A stretch of DNA of 64,000 nucleotides from an uncultured Pelagibacteraceae bacterium (GTDB lineage: Bacteria > Pseudomonadota > Alphaproteobacteria > Pelagibacterales > Pelagibacteraceae): positions 1-64,000 of the forward strand of contig CACGJO010000003.1 of the NCBI GenBank assembly GCA_902573425.1, in the 5' to 3' direction. A model generated the notes under the pieces. It saw only the letters and a list, made by a program, of their open reading frames with translations. It had not been told where the DNA came from and did not search any database. A program made the translations under genes and the position numbers. Below are positions 24,700 to 33,686 of this stretch, in pieces (position 1 is the stretch's first letter; the number at the start of each line of letters is the position of its first letter).

Positions 24700-25782
24700 A
24701 TGAAATTACCCAAGCCAAGAAAAATCATAGCTGAGAAGTATGTTGCTGGTCTTAGTTTATTTAAAAGCAGAAGAAGCCCTATAAAGCTTTCAGCAAATGA
24801 GTCAGCTTTAGGACCAAGTCCAAAGGCTGTAAAATCATATAACTCTATAGGCAAAGGATTTGTTAGATACCCGGACTCAGATGGAACCTTTTTCAGAAAA
24901 GTTCTTGCAAAAAAATTTAATCTTAAAAAAGAGAGAATCATACTCGGGTCTGGATCTGATCAAATTTTTGAATTAGTTTGTAAACTTTTTTTAAACAAAG
25001 GTGACGAGGTAATTGTTCCAGAATACAGTTTTATAATTTACAGAATATATAGCAGAATGTTTGGGGCTAAAGTGAGGTATGCGAAAGAAGAAAATTTTAA
25101 AGCTTCAGTCGACTCGATTTTAAATTGTGTAAACAAAAAAACTAAAATTGTTTTTTTAGCTAATCCTAATAATCCAACTGGAACATACATAGACAAATTT
25201 GAAATTATTAAATTAAGAAAAAAGTTAAGGAGTGATATTTTGTTGGTCTTAGACGATGCTTACTACGAATATATTTATGATCCTAATTATTCATCAGGAA
25301 TAGATTTATTCTCTAAATCCGAAAACGTAATAGTGACAAGAACTTTCTCCAAAATCTACGGTTTAGCGGGTTTAAGAATAGGTTGGGGCTATGGTTCAAA
25401 AAATATAATTAAGAAGCTTTATGAAATTAAACCACCATTTAATGTCAGCAGACCTGCTCTTTTTGCAGCCACACAAGCTGTGCAAGATAGCAGATGGTTA
25501 AAAAAGGCAATCGATCACAATACTTTTTGGGCGGAAAAAATATTTGAAGTCGCTGATCAAATAGGAATTACAACAAATAAAACAAATGTAAATTTTTTTC
25601 TTTTTAATTTTAATTACGTAAAATTAAACTCATCTCAAGTATTTAATAAATTAGCGAATTCAGGAATTTTAGTAAGACAAATGGATGTTTATAATATTAA
25701 AAATTCTTTAAGAGTTACGATAGGAAACAGTTACGAAAATAAAAAATTAATTTTAACTTTAAAAAAAATCTTCAATGTTTGA
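24700..25782 (+). CDS. hisC: Histidinol-phosphate aminotransferase
   Basis: LSANESALGPSPKA; FLANPNNPTGTY; RTFSKIYGLAGLRIGW. Confidence 0.93.
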   Translation: MKLPKPRKIIAEKYVAGLSLFKSRRSPIKLSANESALGPSPKAVKSYNSIGKGFVRYPDSDGTFFRKVLAKKFNLKKERIILGSGSDQIFELVCKLFLNKGDEVIVPEYSFIIYRIYSRMFGAKVRYAKEENFKASVDSILNCVNKKTKIVFLANPNNPTGTYIDKFEIIKLRKKLRSDILLVLDDAYYEYIYDPNYSSGIDLFSKSENVIVTRTFSKIYGLAGLRIGWGYGSKNIIKKLYEIKPPFNVSRPALFAATQAVQDSRWLKKAIDHNTFWAEKIFEVADQIGITTNKTNVNFFLFNFNYVKLNSSQVFNKLANSGILVRQMDVYNIKNSLRVTIGNSYENKKLILTLKKIFNV

Positions 25783-26659
25783 TCAAATAACAATTATTGG
25801 TTGTGGTTTAATAGGCTCATCAATATTTAAAGCCTTGAAGAAAAAAAGTTCAATAAAAAAAATAATTACATTCGATAATAATAAATCCGTCATGGAAGTC
25901 ATAAAAAAAAATAATTTATCTGACGAAATGGTTTCAAGTCCAGTAGACGCTGTAAAAAATTCTGATTTAGTTTTAATATCTACCCCATCAAGCAGCTTTA
26001 GTTTAGTGATGAATGAAATTAAGGGAAGTCTAAAAAATGGATCAATTTTAACTGATACGTTCTCTGTTAAAAAAGGACCGAAGCCAAAATTGGATGATAT
26101 AAATTGGATACCATCACACCCAGTTGCCGGAACTGAAAAAAGCGGACCCACAGCAGGTCAAGAAAATTTATTTGAAAACAGGTGGACAATAATAACCCCT
26201 GGTACAAATGTAAAAGAGTCAGATATTAAAAAAGTTTCACTTTTTTGGGAGACAATGGGCAGCAGAGTAAAAATAATGTCCCCTGAGGAACACGATAAAA
26301 TTTTGTCTATAACAAGTCATTTACCTCATGTAGTAGCATATAATATTGTAAAAACTGTTATGGGCTTCGATGAAAAAATACAAAACGATATTATTAGATA
26401 TAGTGCTGGAGGTTTAAGGGATTTTACAAGAATAGCATCATCAGACCCAACAATGTGGAGAGATATATTTATCGATAATAGTGATTTAATAATTCAAGCT
26501 ATAGATAAGTTCAGCAAGAATTTAGATGAATTTAAAAAAGTAATTACTGATAAAGATAGTAAAAAACTTTTAGAAATTTTTAATAAATCTAAAGAATTGA
26601 GAAAATCAATAATTAAAGCTGGCCAAGAAACTGACAAACCAGATTTTGGAAGAAAATAG
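25775..26659 (+). CDS. Prephenate/arogenate dehydrogenase family protein
   Basis: ITIIGCGLIGSSIFKALK Rossmann; HPVAGTEKSGP; LSITSHLPHVVAYNIV. Confidence 0.93.
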   Translation: MFDQITIIGCGLIGSSIFKALKKKSSIKKIITFDNNKSVMEVIKKNNLSDEMVSSPVDAVKNSDLVLISTPSSSFSLVMNEIKGSLKNGSILTDTFSVKKGPKPKLDDINWIPSHPVAGTEKSGPTAGQENLFENRWTIITPGTNVKESDIKKVSLFWETMGSRVKIMSPEEHDKILSITSHLPHVVAYNIVKTVMGFDEKIQNDIIRYSAGGLRDFTRIASSDPTMWRDIFIDNSDLIIQAIDKFSKNLDEFKKVITDKDSKKLLEIFNKSKELRKSIIKAGQETDKPDFGRK

Positions 26660-27367
26660 TTAATCTATAGAGTCAATTTCATTATATATATCTGTCTCAA
26701 GTTTATTTATAAATTTTTCCCTCTCTAAACCAGAATTTATAGGATTGAGAAAAGATATTATAATCTTGCCTGGATATTTATTAAATTTATTTTTTGGCCA
26801 AACCTTGCCTGAGTTTAAGGCTACCGGAATACATGGCAATTTTATCTTATTATATATTCTTCCAACTCCTTTTTTAAACGGAGGGCGTTCTTTATAAGGA
26901 ACTCTTGTGCCTTGCGGAAAAATTAATAATGGCCTTTTACTTTTATTTGTTCTATCTAAAATTTTATCAAAAAAACTTAAATTTTCTTTTGTTGTTGTAT
27001 CCCTCACAATATCTATTGCCCCGATTTTTTTTAAACACCATCCAAACAAAGGTATTCTCATTAACTCTTTTTTTAATATAAAAATTGGACCCGGTAAAAC
27101 AGTTTGTAAAGCAAAAGTTTCAAACATTGATTGATGCGCTGAAGCAATAAAATACTTTTCACGTTTACTAAGGTTTTCAAGGCCCCTGAATTCAATAGTA
27201 ACACTGAGAAAAACTTTGACTAAAAATACTATATAATCTGAAAGAATTTTTGCAGCACAAATCATATACTTATCTCTCATTGCTAAAAGCGGTAATGCAA
27301 TCACGCATGCACTTGCTATTCCAAAGTATAAGAAAATATTAAAAAAAAATGACCTTAAAAATATCAT
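26660..27367 (-). CDS. plsC: 1-acyl-sn-glycerol-3-phosphate acyltransferase family protein
   Basis: SAHQSMFET (HX4D-like motif variant with E) and FPQGTRVPYKERPPFKKGV. Confidence 0.9.
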   Translation of the reverse strand: MIFLRSFFFNIFLYFGIASACVIALPLLAMRDKYMICAAKILSDYIVFLVKVFLSVTIEFRGLENLSKREKYFIASAHQSMFETFALQTVLPGPIFILKKELMRIPLFGWCLKKIGAIDIVRDTTTKENLSFFDKILDRTNKSKRPLLIFPQGTRVPYKERPPFKKGVGRIYNKIKLPCIPVALNSGKVWPKNKFNKYPGKIIISFLNPINSGLEREKFINKLETDIYNEIDSID

Positions 27368-27370
27368 TTA

Positions 27371-28591
27371 TTAAATGATCTCAGAAATTTTTTGTCTTTT
27401 TCTGATTACTTTTATCTGACCTTTTTTAATAATAATTTCAGCTGCTAAAGGTCGGGTATTATAATTGGAAGAAAGCGTAGATCCATAAGCACCAACGTTT
27501 GTAATTGCAACCAAACTTCCTTCATTTATAGATGTAAAGTTATTGTATTTGAGAAAAGTATCTGAGCTCTCACAAATCGGTCCAACAAATTCAACATTTC
27601 CATTTATTCTTTTTTTTGATTTCAGAACTGGAATAATTTCATGTTTTGCATTATATAACGCAGGTCTCATAAAGTCATTCATACCCGCATCAATTATAAT
27701 AAAATATTTTTTTCCACTTTTTTTGACAAAAACAACTTTTGATATTAGTGTTCCTGTATTTCCTATTATAAATCTTCCAGGTTCGAAAATAATTTTACAG
27801 TTGAGTTTATTTTTAAATGTTTCAACTAATTTAGCATAATTTTTTATATCAATTATTTTATCCTTTTTACTATATGGAATTCCAAATCCACCACCTAGAT
27901 CTACAAATTCAAAACTTATTCCGCTTGATTTAATAGTTTTTAATAAAAAATCCAAAGTTTTTTTATAGGGACCTATTGAAGTTATTTGACTTCCAATGTG
28001 AACACTAATTGCTTTAATTTTTATATTTTTATATTTTTTTGAGTTTTTACAAAATTTTAAAAAATCAGATTTAATAAGACCAAATTTACTATCTAATTTA
28101 CCAGTCGTAATTTTAGACATAGTTTTTGCATCCACGCCAGGATTTATTCTGATACCAATATTAGTAATACAATTAAGTTTTTTTGACAATTTGTTAATCA
28201 ATATTGCCTCGCTCTCAGACTCAATATTTATTAACAAAACTTTTTTCTTAATTGCATATAAAAGTTCGTTTTCAGTTTTTCCCACACCAGAAAAAACAAT
28301 TCTGTTTGGTTTAATTTTAGCTTTTAATGCTTTCATTAGCTCACCTTTTGAAACCACATCAGCACCTGATCCTAATTTACCAAGTTCAGATATTATAAAT
28401 ACATTAGAGTTTGATTTAACCGAAAAACATACTAGGGGATCTACTTTTTTAAAGTAATTAGAAAAATTGTTAAAATTATTTCTAATTTTTTCATATGAGT
28501 AAAGATAAAAAGGCGTGGGATTTTCTCTTACAACTTTTTTTACAGATGTATTATTTATTAATAGGTTTTGGCTTTTATAATTTAAACTCAT
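27371..28591 (-). CDS. lysA: Diaminopimelate decarboxylase
   Basis: PFYLYSYEKIRNNF; SVKSNSN PLP-Lys motif; HIGSQI; GGGFGIPY; CESSDTF. Confidence 0.96.
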   Translation of the reverse strand: MSLNYKSQNLLINNTSVKKVVRENPTPFYLYSYEKIRNNFNNFSNYFKKVDPLVCFSVKSNSNVFIISELGKLGSGADVVSKGELMKALKAKIKPNRIVFSGVGKTENELLYAIKKKVLLINIESESEAILINKLSKKLNCITNIGIRINPGVDAKTMSKITTGKLDSKFGLIKSDFLKFCKNSKKYKNIKIKAISVHIGSQITSIGPYKKTLDFLLKTIKSSGISFEFVDLGGGFGIPYSKKDKIIDIKNYAKLVETFKNKLNCKIIFEPGRFIIGNTGTLISKVVFVKKSGKKYFIIIDAGMNDFMRPALYNAKHEIIPVLKSKKRINGNVEFVGPICESSDTFLKYNNFTSINEGSLVAITNVGAYGSTLSSNYNTRPLAAEIIIKKGQIKVIRKRQKISEII

Positions 28592-28710
28592 ATTTTTAAA
28601 TTTAATATGTTATTTTGTTCTATTCTCATTCCCTGGTATTCCGGATTACCCTTTTTTCCACAACCTTGTAGGAAAAAGAATATTAATAATGTCAAAACTA
28701 TTTTACGCAT
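28588..28710 (-). CDS. Small lipoprotein, LptM-like (40 aa); not in supplied ORF track
   Basis: MRKIVLTLLIFFFLQGCGKKGNPEYQGMRIEQNNILNLKI; lipobox LQGC followed by GKKG; stop overlaps the lysA start (ATGA) and its start overlaps the argH stop (TAATG). Confidence 0.85.
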   Translation of the reverse strand: MRKIVLTLLIFFFLQGCGKKGNPEYQGMRIEQNNILNLKI

Positions 28711-30098
28711 TAATTCAAATAAGATTTATACTTCTTAATCATTTTTTTTATATTTTTTGTTGATGTTCCGCCATATGAAGTTTTTGAATTCATTGAATTT
28801 ACAACATCAAATATTTTTGGAATATTTATTTCTGTATTTTTAATAAATTTATTTATCTCTTTCGTAGAAAGTTGATCCAATCTTATTTTTTTTCTCTCAG
28901 CATAATTTACTAACTTTGATGAAATGACATAACCTTTTCTAAAAGGCAGATTTTTTTTCTGAGCCAAGTAGTCAGCAAAATCTGTTGCAGTTGTATATCC
29001 TTTCTGCGCCATATTTCTCATATTATTTTTTTTAGTATTTAAGTTATCAATGAGCTCGATTGACATCGACAAACTATCTTTTAACGTATCAAAACTATCA
29101 AAAACTAACTCTTTATCGTCTTGTAAGTCTTTATAATAAGAAATTGGTAGACCCTTCATGATTGTAAGCATAGAATTTAAGTTTCCATAATTTATTGCTG
29201 TTCTTCCTCTTATTAATTCTGCAGGGTCTGGATTCTTCTTTTGTGGCATTATTGATGAACCTGTTAGAACTTTGTCTGTGAATTCTATGAAACTAAATGC
29301 TTCTGAATTAAATATTATAAAATCTTCAGCTAATCTAGATAAATGCATTGCACAAGTAGCGGATGCAGACAAAAAATCTATTGCAAAATCTCTATCAGAA
29401 ACTGAGTCAATAGAATTACCAGTAGGTTTTCTGAAACCAAGTTTTTTAGCAGTATAATTTCTGTCAATATTGAATGAGGTTCCAGCTAAAGCTGCAGATC
29501 CCAAAGGACATTCATCAATTAAACTTATATTATTTTTAAATCTTTTTTTGTCCCTATAAAGCATTTCAATATAAGCGAGCAGATAATGAGCAAAAGAAAT
29601 TGGTTGTGCATTCTTTAAATGGGTGAACCCAGGCATAACAGTATCAATATTTCTAGATGCTTTTTTTAAAAGAGATTTAATCAATAAATTAATGGTTTCA
29701 TTTATATCTAATGAAGCCTTTTTAACCCATATTTTAAAATCTGTTACAACTTGATCATTTCTAGATCTCGCTGTATGCAAATAACCTGCAGAGTCACCAA
29801 TAATTTGAAAAAGTCTCTTCTCAATATTTTGATGAATATCCTCAAACTTCTCCTTGAATTTAAACTTATTTTTATCGATTTCAGTTTTAATTTTTTTTAA
29901 TCCTTTGATTATTTTAATCCCATCGTTTCTTGGAATTATTTTTTTCTTTATTAGCATTTGCGTATGAACAATCGATGCCTGAATATCCTCATTATAAAGT
30001 CTTTTATCAATATTTATTGAAGCACCAATTCTTTGAAAATTTTTAGAATTAGTTTTTCCAAATCTATTTGACCAAACAGTCTTATTTTTATTTCTCAT
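28710..30098 (-). CDS. argH: Argininosuccinate lyase
   Basis: HTARSRNDQVVTDFK; GSSIMPQKKNPDPAELIRG signature. Confidence 0.98.
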   Translation of the reverse strand: MRNKNKTVWSNRFGKTNSKNFQRIGASINIDKRLYNEDIQASIVHTQMLIKKKIIPRNDGIKIIKGLKKIKTEIDKNKFKFKEKFEDIHQNIEKRLFQIIGDSAGYLHTARSRNDQVVTDFKIWVKKASLDINETINLLIKSLLKKASRNIDTVMPGFTHLKNAQPISFAHYLLAYIEMLYRDKKRFKNNISLIDECPLGSAALAGTSFNIDRNYTAKKLGFRKPTGNSIDSVSDRDFAIDFLSASATCAMHLSRLAEDFIIFNSEAFSFIEFTDKVLTGSSIMPQKKNPDPAELIRGRTAINYGNLNSMLTIMKGLPISYYKDLQDDKELVFDSFDTLKDSLSMSIELIDNLNTKKNNMRNMAQKGYTTATDFADYLAQKKNLPFRKGYVISSKLVNYAERKKIRLDQLSTKEINKFIKNTEINIPKIFDVVNSMNSKTSYGGTSTKNIKKMIKKYKSYLN

Positions 30099-30122
30099 TT
30101 TGTATGTTAAACCTATTCAAAT

Positions 30123-30638
30123 ATGAATATTTTAAAGTTTTTAATATTATTAGTTTTTTTCAAATTCAATTTTTCAATTGCAGCTGAACCATTACCATTC
30201 AATAATATAGTTCTTCATAAAAATCCATTACAAGTTTCTCAAGTAAAATTTAAGGATTTTTACCTTAAAGATATCGAAGTTAATAAAAATGATGGCAAGA
30301 TTAAGGTATTAAATTTCTGGGCAACTTGGTGTGATCCTTGCAGAAAAGAAATGCCCTCATTAGATAATTTTAGTAATTTAAATAAAGATATCCTCATTTA
30401 TCCGGTTAATTTGGAAAAACCCAATAAAGACAAAACTAGAAAATTTTATCAAGATTTGAATTTAAAAAATCTTAAAATTTATTTTGATCCAGAATTTGAG
30501 TTAACTAAACAATTTAAGCTCAGAGGGGTTCCTACAACCATTTTATTAAATAAAGAAGGAAATGAATTTGCTAGAATTATTGGAGATATTAATTTTGAGG
30601 ACAAAAAATTTATAGAATGGATTAATAATTTCATATAG
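30123..30638 (+). CDS. TlpA/ResA-like thioredoxin-fold protein
   Basis: Signal peptide plus NFWATWCDPCRKEMPSLDNF and GVPTTILL. Confidence 0.9.
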   Translation: MNILKFLILLVFFKFNFSIAAEPLPFNNIVLHKNPLQVSQVKFKDFYLKDIEVNKNDGKIKVLNFWATWCDPCRKEMPSLDNFSNLNKDILIYPVNLEKPNKDKTRKFYQDLNLKNLKIYFDPEFELTKQFKLRGVPTTILLNKEGNEFARIIGDINFEDKKFIEWINNFI

Positions 30639-30649
30639 GTCTACAGGTA

Positions 30650-31294
30650 ATGAAATATTCTTTAAATACAAAAATTATTAATTCAATCGAGTCACCCGAA
30701 AGCGCTATTATTCTGTGTCATGGTTATGGAGGTGACGGTAACGATATTTCTATTGTCGCAAATTATTGGAAAAATTTTTTACCCAAAACTATATTTCTAT
30801 GTCCAGATGCACCTGAAATATGTAAAGTTAATCCCTCCGGGTTTCAATGGTTTGACTTAATGGACCAAACACCTGAAGAAACTCTTGCAAAATCACTGGT
30901 GGCAGAAAATAAATTAAACAAATTCATAAATGAAGTAATTCAACAAAATAAAATTAATATAAATAAAATAGCTTTAGTTGGATTTAGTCAAGGTTGCATG
31001 ATTTCATTACAAACATCACTTAAAAGAAAAGATAAGATTAGTTGTGTGATTGGTTATTCTGGAAAAATTATTAATCAAGAACATTTAGACAAAAATATAG
31101 CTTCAAAACCAGAAATTTATTTGATGCATGGTGATATTGATCAGGTTGTACCGTTAGATAATTTTTTAGCATCCAAAGAATTTTTTATTAATAAAAATAT
31201 TAAAATAAATACAAAAATTTTTCAAAATTGTGAACATCGTATACCCACAGAAGGCTTGAGCATTGGCTTGGAATTTTTAAAAAAAAATTTATAA
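30650..31294 (+). CDS. Phospholipase/carboxylesterase family alpha/beta hydrolase
   Basis: ILCHGYGGDGND; GFSQGCMISL; HGDIDQVVP; CEHRI. Confidence 0.88.
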   Translation: MKYSLNTKIINSIESPESAIILCHGYGGDGNDISIVANYWKNFLPKTIFLCPDAPEICKVNPSGFQWFDLMDQTPEETLAKSLVAENKLNKFINEVIQQNKININKIALVGFSQGCMISLQTSLKRKDKISCVIGYSGKIINQEHLDKNIASKPEIYLMHGDIDQVVPLDNFLASKEFFINKNIKINTKIFQNCEHRIPTEGLSIGLEFLKKNL

Positions 31295-31360
31295 TATAAT
31301 TTGATAAAGTGTAACAAATTTATACCTTGATAATTTCTTTTCCATAAGTTAGCATTAATA

Positions 31361-31930
31361 ATGATAATTAGTTCAAGTGAAAAAATTCCATTGGAAAAAT
31401 GTCCAGCTCTGGTTTTAAATGCTGATTTCAGACCATTAAGTTATTATCCACTTTCATTGTGGTGTTGGCAGGATGCGGTTAAATCTGTTTTTTTAAATAG
31501 AGTGAGTATTGTATCAAGATATAAAAGGAAAGTCAGGAGCCCATCATTTGAAATGGAATTGCCAAGTGTAATCGCGTTAAAAAGTTTTATAAAACCATCT
31601 GAAAATCCAAATTTTACACGCTTCAATGTTTTTCTTAGAGATAAATTTACGTGTCAGTATTGTGGTGATAAAAAAGATCTCACCTTTGACCATTTGCTCC
31701 CAAAATCCAAAGGAGGAAAAACTGACTGGCAGAATGTTGTTACCGCTTGTTCTACTTGTAATGTTAAAAAAGGTGGGAAACTTTATAGCAAATGTGATTT
31801 AAGGTTAAAAAGAAAACCATTTATCCCAACTGTTGACGATCTTCATAAAAATGGAAGAAATTTTCCTCCAAATTTTTTACATGAAAGTTGGATGGACTAT
31901 TTATATTGGGATATTGAGTTAGAACCTTAA
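31361..31930 (+). CDS. HNH endonuclease (common housekeeping-type alphaproteobacterial family)
   Basis: CQYCGDKKDLTFDHLLPKSKGGKTDWQNVVTACSTCNVKKG. Confidence 0.9.
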   Translation: MIISSSEKIPLEKCPALVLNADFRPLSYYPLSLWCWQDAVKSVFLNRVSIVSRYKRKVRSPSFEMELPSVIALKSFIKPSENPNFTRFNVFLRDKFTCQYCGDKKDLTFDHLLPKSKGGKTDWQNVVTACSTCNVKKGGKLYSKCDLRLKRKPFIPTVDDLHKNGRNFPPNFLHESWMDYLYWDIELEP

Positions 31931-32464
31931 TTAAATTTTCTCGGAAACTTTAATAGCTATTTTAGAGGTATTTTGAATTATTTTGTCTAGCACTGAGTAA
32001 AGACCAGATTTAGTTGCTCCTTCATCATATGCAATATTTTTATGATCATCTTCGTCTTCTCTGAATTTTTTTATTGATTTTTTTAATTCTTTTTCATCAT
32101 CACCAAGTCTATCCAATTGATCTTTGTAATGATCGCAAATTACTTCTTCAACTGAAGCAGTACATAGCATAGCAGCTTTTGGACCAAGCAATGTTGTGCC
32201 AAATCCAAGTGTTACACCCAGCAAATCCCAAAGAGGCAAAAATATTGTTGGCTTAATATTCCTTTTTTGAATTTCTTTATCAAAATATTCAAAATGCTCT
32301 TTTTCATGTTCCTTCATATCTTCAATTAACTTTTTTAATTTTTCGTCTTTTCTGAAAGTATTTAAAGCAAGCAACTGCCCCTCATAAATCTTAATGGCGC
32401 CTCTTTCCCCAGCATGATCAACTCTTATAATTTCTTCTAAAGTTTTTTTATTTGTTTCTTTCAT
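31931..32464 (-). CDS. coq7: Demethoxyubiquinone hydroxylase (Coq7/UbiF-like)
   Basis: IRVDHAGERGAIKIYEGQL; EHEKEHFEYF; ASVEEVICDHY; REDEDDHKNIA diiron motifs. Confidence 0.95.
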   Translation of the reverse strand: MKETNKKTLEEIIRVDHAGERGAIKIYEGQLLALNTFRKDEKLKKLIEDMKEHEKEHFEYFDKEIQKRNIKPTIFLPLWDLLGVTLGFGTTLLGPKAAMLCTASVEEVICDHYKDQLDRLGDDEKELKKSIKKFREDEDDHKNIAYDEGATKSGLYSVLDKIIQNTSKIAIKVSEKI

Positions 32465-32930
32465 AATTTTTATACAATTTAATAAATATACTGAATAATA
32501 TAAATGATAAAACAGTATTTATTGAAGCAAGCGATAGGCCAAAAACTCTAAAAGTGACTGTTTTACAACTTATATTATTTTCGCTAAGACTTTTTAATAA
32601 CTCATCTTTACTCAAATTATTTTCAAAATTTTTAGCTTCGCAAATCAGCGATTCATTGAAAAAACCCTCTTCAATACCAAAATGATAAAAGGCAATTGCT
32701 GATCCAAAAAAAGACACCAAAGCGAGAGTTAACAAAGTTAATTTTACATATTTTTTTAAAACGAGAATATTAAGAATTAAAAAAACTGACACAAAATAAG
32801 GATATCTTTGATATAAACAAAGTTTGCAAGGTTTATGACCTAAAACGTATTCAATAAAATAAGCAGAAAAAATTGATAGTATTGAAAATCCTAAAATAGC
32901 TAGTAAAATTTTGTTAAAATTTTTTTTCAT
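32448..32930 (-). CDS. dsbB: Disulfide bond formation protein DsbB
   Basis: CKLCLYQRYPY CXXC motif in a TM context; second Cys pair CEAKNF...NNISC. Confidence 0.88.
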   Translation of the reverse strand: MKKNFNKILLAILGFSILSIFSAYFIEYVLGHKPCKLCLYQRYPYFVSVFLILNILVLKKYVKLTLLTLALVSFFGSAIAFYHFGIEEGFFNESLICEAKNFENNLSKDELLKSLSENNISCKTVTFRVFGLSLASINTVLSFILFSIFIKLYKNYERNK

Positions 32931-32933
32931 TCT

Positions 32934-33530
32934 TTACTTTAATAAGAAATAAAAGCCACCTGCTATAACCAAAACAAAAATAGTTATAATAATTGACCAT
33001 TTAGCACCTTCCTTTTCTAGGAAAGGCCCAAATTTTTGACCAAATTTATAAGTTAAAAATGCTACTAAAAAAAACCTCGACCCTCTTGTTAAAACACAAA
33101 TTACTATAAAAAAAATTAAATTAAAATGAATAAAGCCGCTCGAAATAGTTAAAAGTTTAAAGGGCAATGGAGTAAAACCAGCAGTCACAAGAATTCCTAA
33201 CCAAGAAAAAAAACCACCTTTTGTAGAAAATTTATCTTTTAAGAAATTAGGATCTTCATATCCATAAAGTTCAAATATTTTAACGCCTATCTCATTAAAA
33301 AAAACATAACCAATTAAATATCCAAAAAGTGCACCTAATACAGAAAAAATTGTAGCTATTAATGCTATACGAAGAAATTCATTTTTTTTTGCAACTACCA
33401 TTGGAATTATCATTACATCAGGTGGTATTGGGAAAAATGAACTTTCAATAAAAGATTCAAAAGCTAAAAGAGGCTTTGCATATCTGTGTCCAGCCCAAGC
33501 CACACATTTATCGTATATTTTTTTTATCAT
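32934..33530 (-). CDS. DedA/YqaA family membrane protein
   Basis: ESFIESSFFPIPPDVMIIPMVV; TRGSRFFLVAFL. Confidence 0.85.
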   Translation of the reverse strand: MIKKIYDKCVAWAGHRYAKPLLAFESFIESSFFPIPPDVMIIPMVVAKKNEFLRIALIATIFSVLGALFGYLIGYVFFNEIGVKIFELYGYEDPNFLKDKFSTKGGFFSWLGILVTAGFTPLPFKLLTISSGFIHFNLIFFIVICVLTRGSRFFLVAFLTYKFGQKFGPFLEKEGAKWSIIITIFVLVIAGGFYFLLK

Positions 33531-33595
33531 TTTTTATGTTGCTAAGTAAATTAATTCAAAAGATAATGTTTGTACAAAGATAAATTAGGGGGTGT

Positions 33596-33682
33596 GGGCG
33601 AATGGTGGAACTGGTAGACGCGTTGGACTCAAAATCCAATGGTAGCAATACCTTGAGAGTTCGAGTCTCTCTTCGCCCACCA
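33596..33682 (+). tRNA. tRNA-Leu (anticodon CAA)
   Basis: Acceptor GGGCGAA/TTCGCCC, TGGTGGAACTGGTAGAC D-arm, TTGGA-CTCAAAA-TCCAA anticodon arm, GTTCGAGTC T-arm, encoded CCA. Confidence 0.97.
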
Positions 33683-33686
33683 AATA

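Noticed and set aside
31361-31930. HNH endonuclease as a mobile, CRISPR or defence component
   Set aside because: Sequence looks like the common single-gene alphaproteobacterial HNH protein; no cas genes, repeats or toxin partner nearby.
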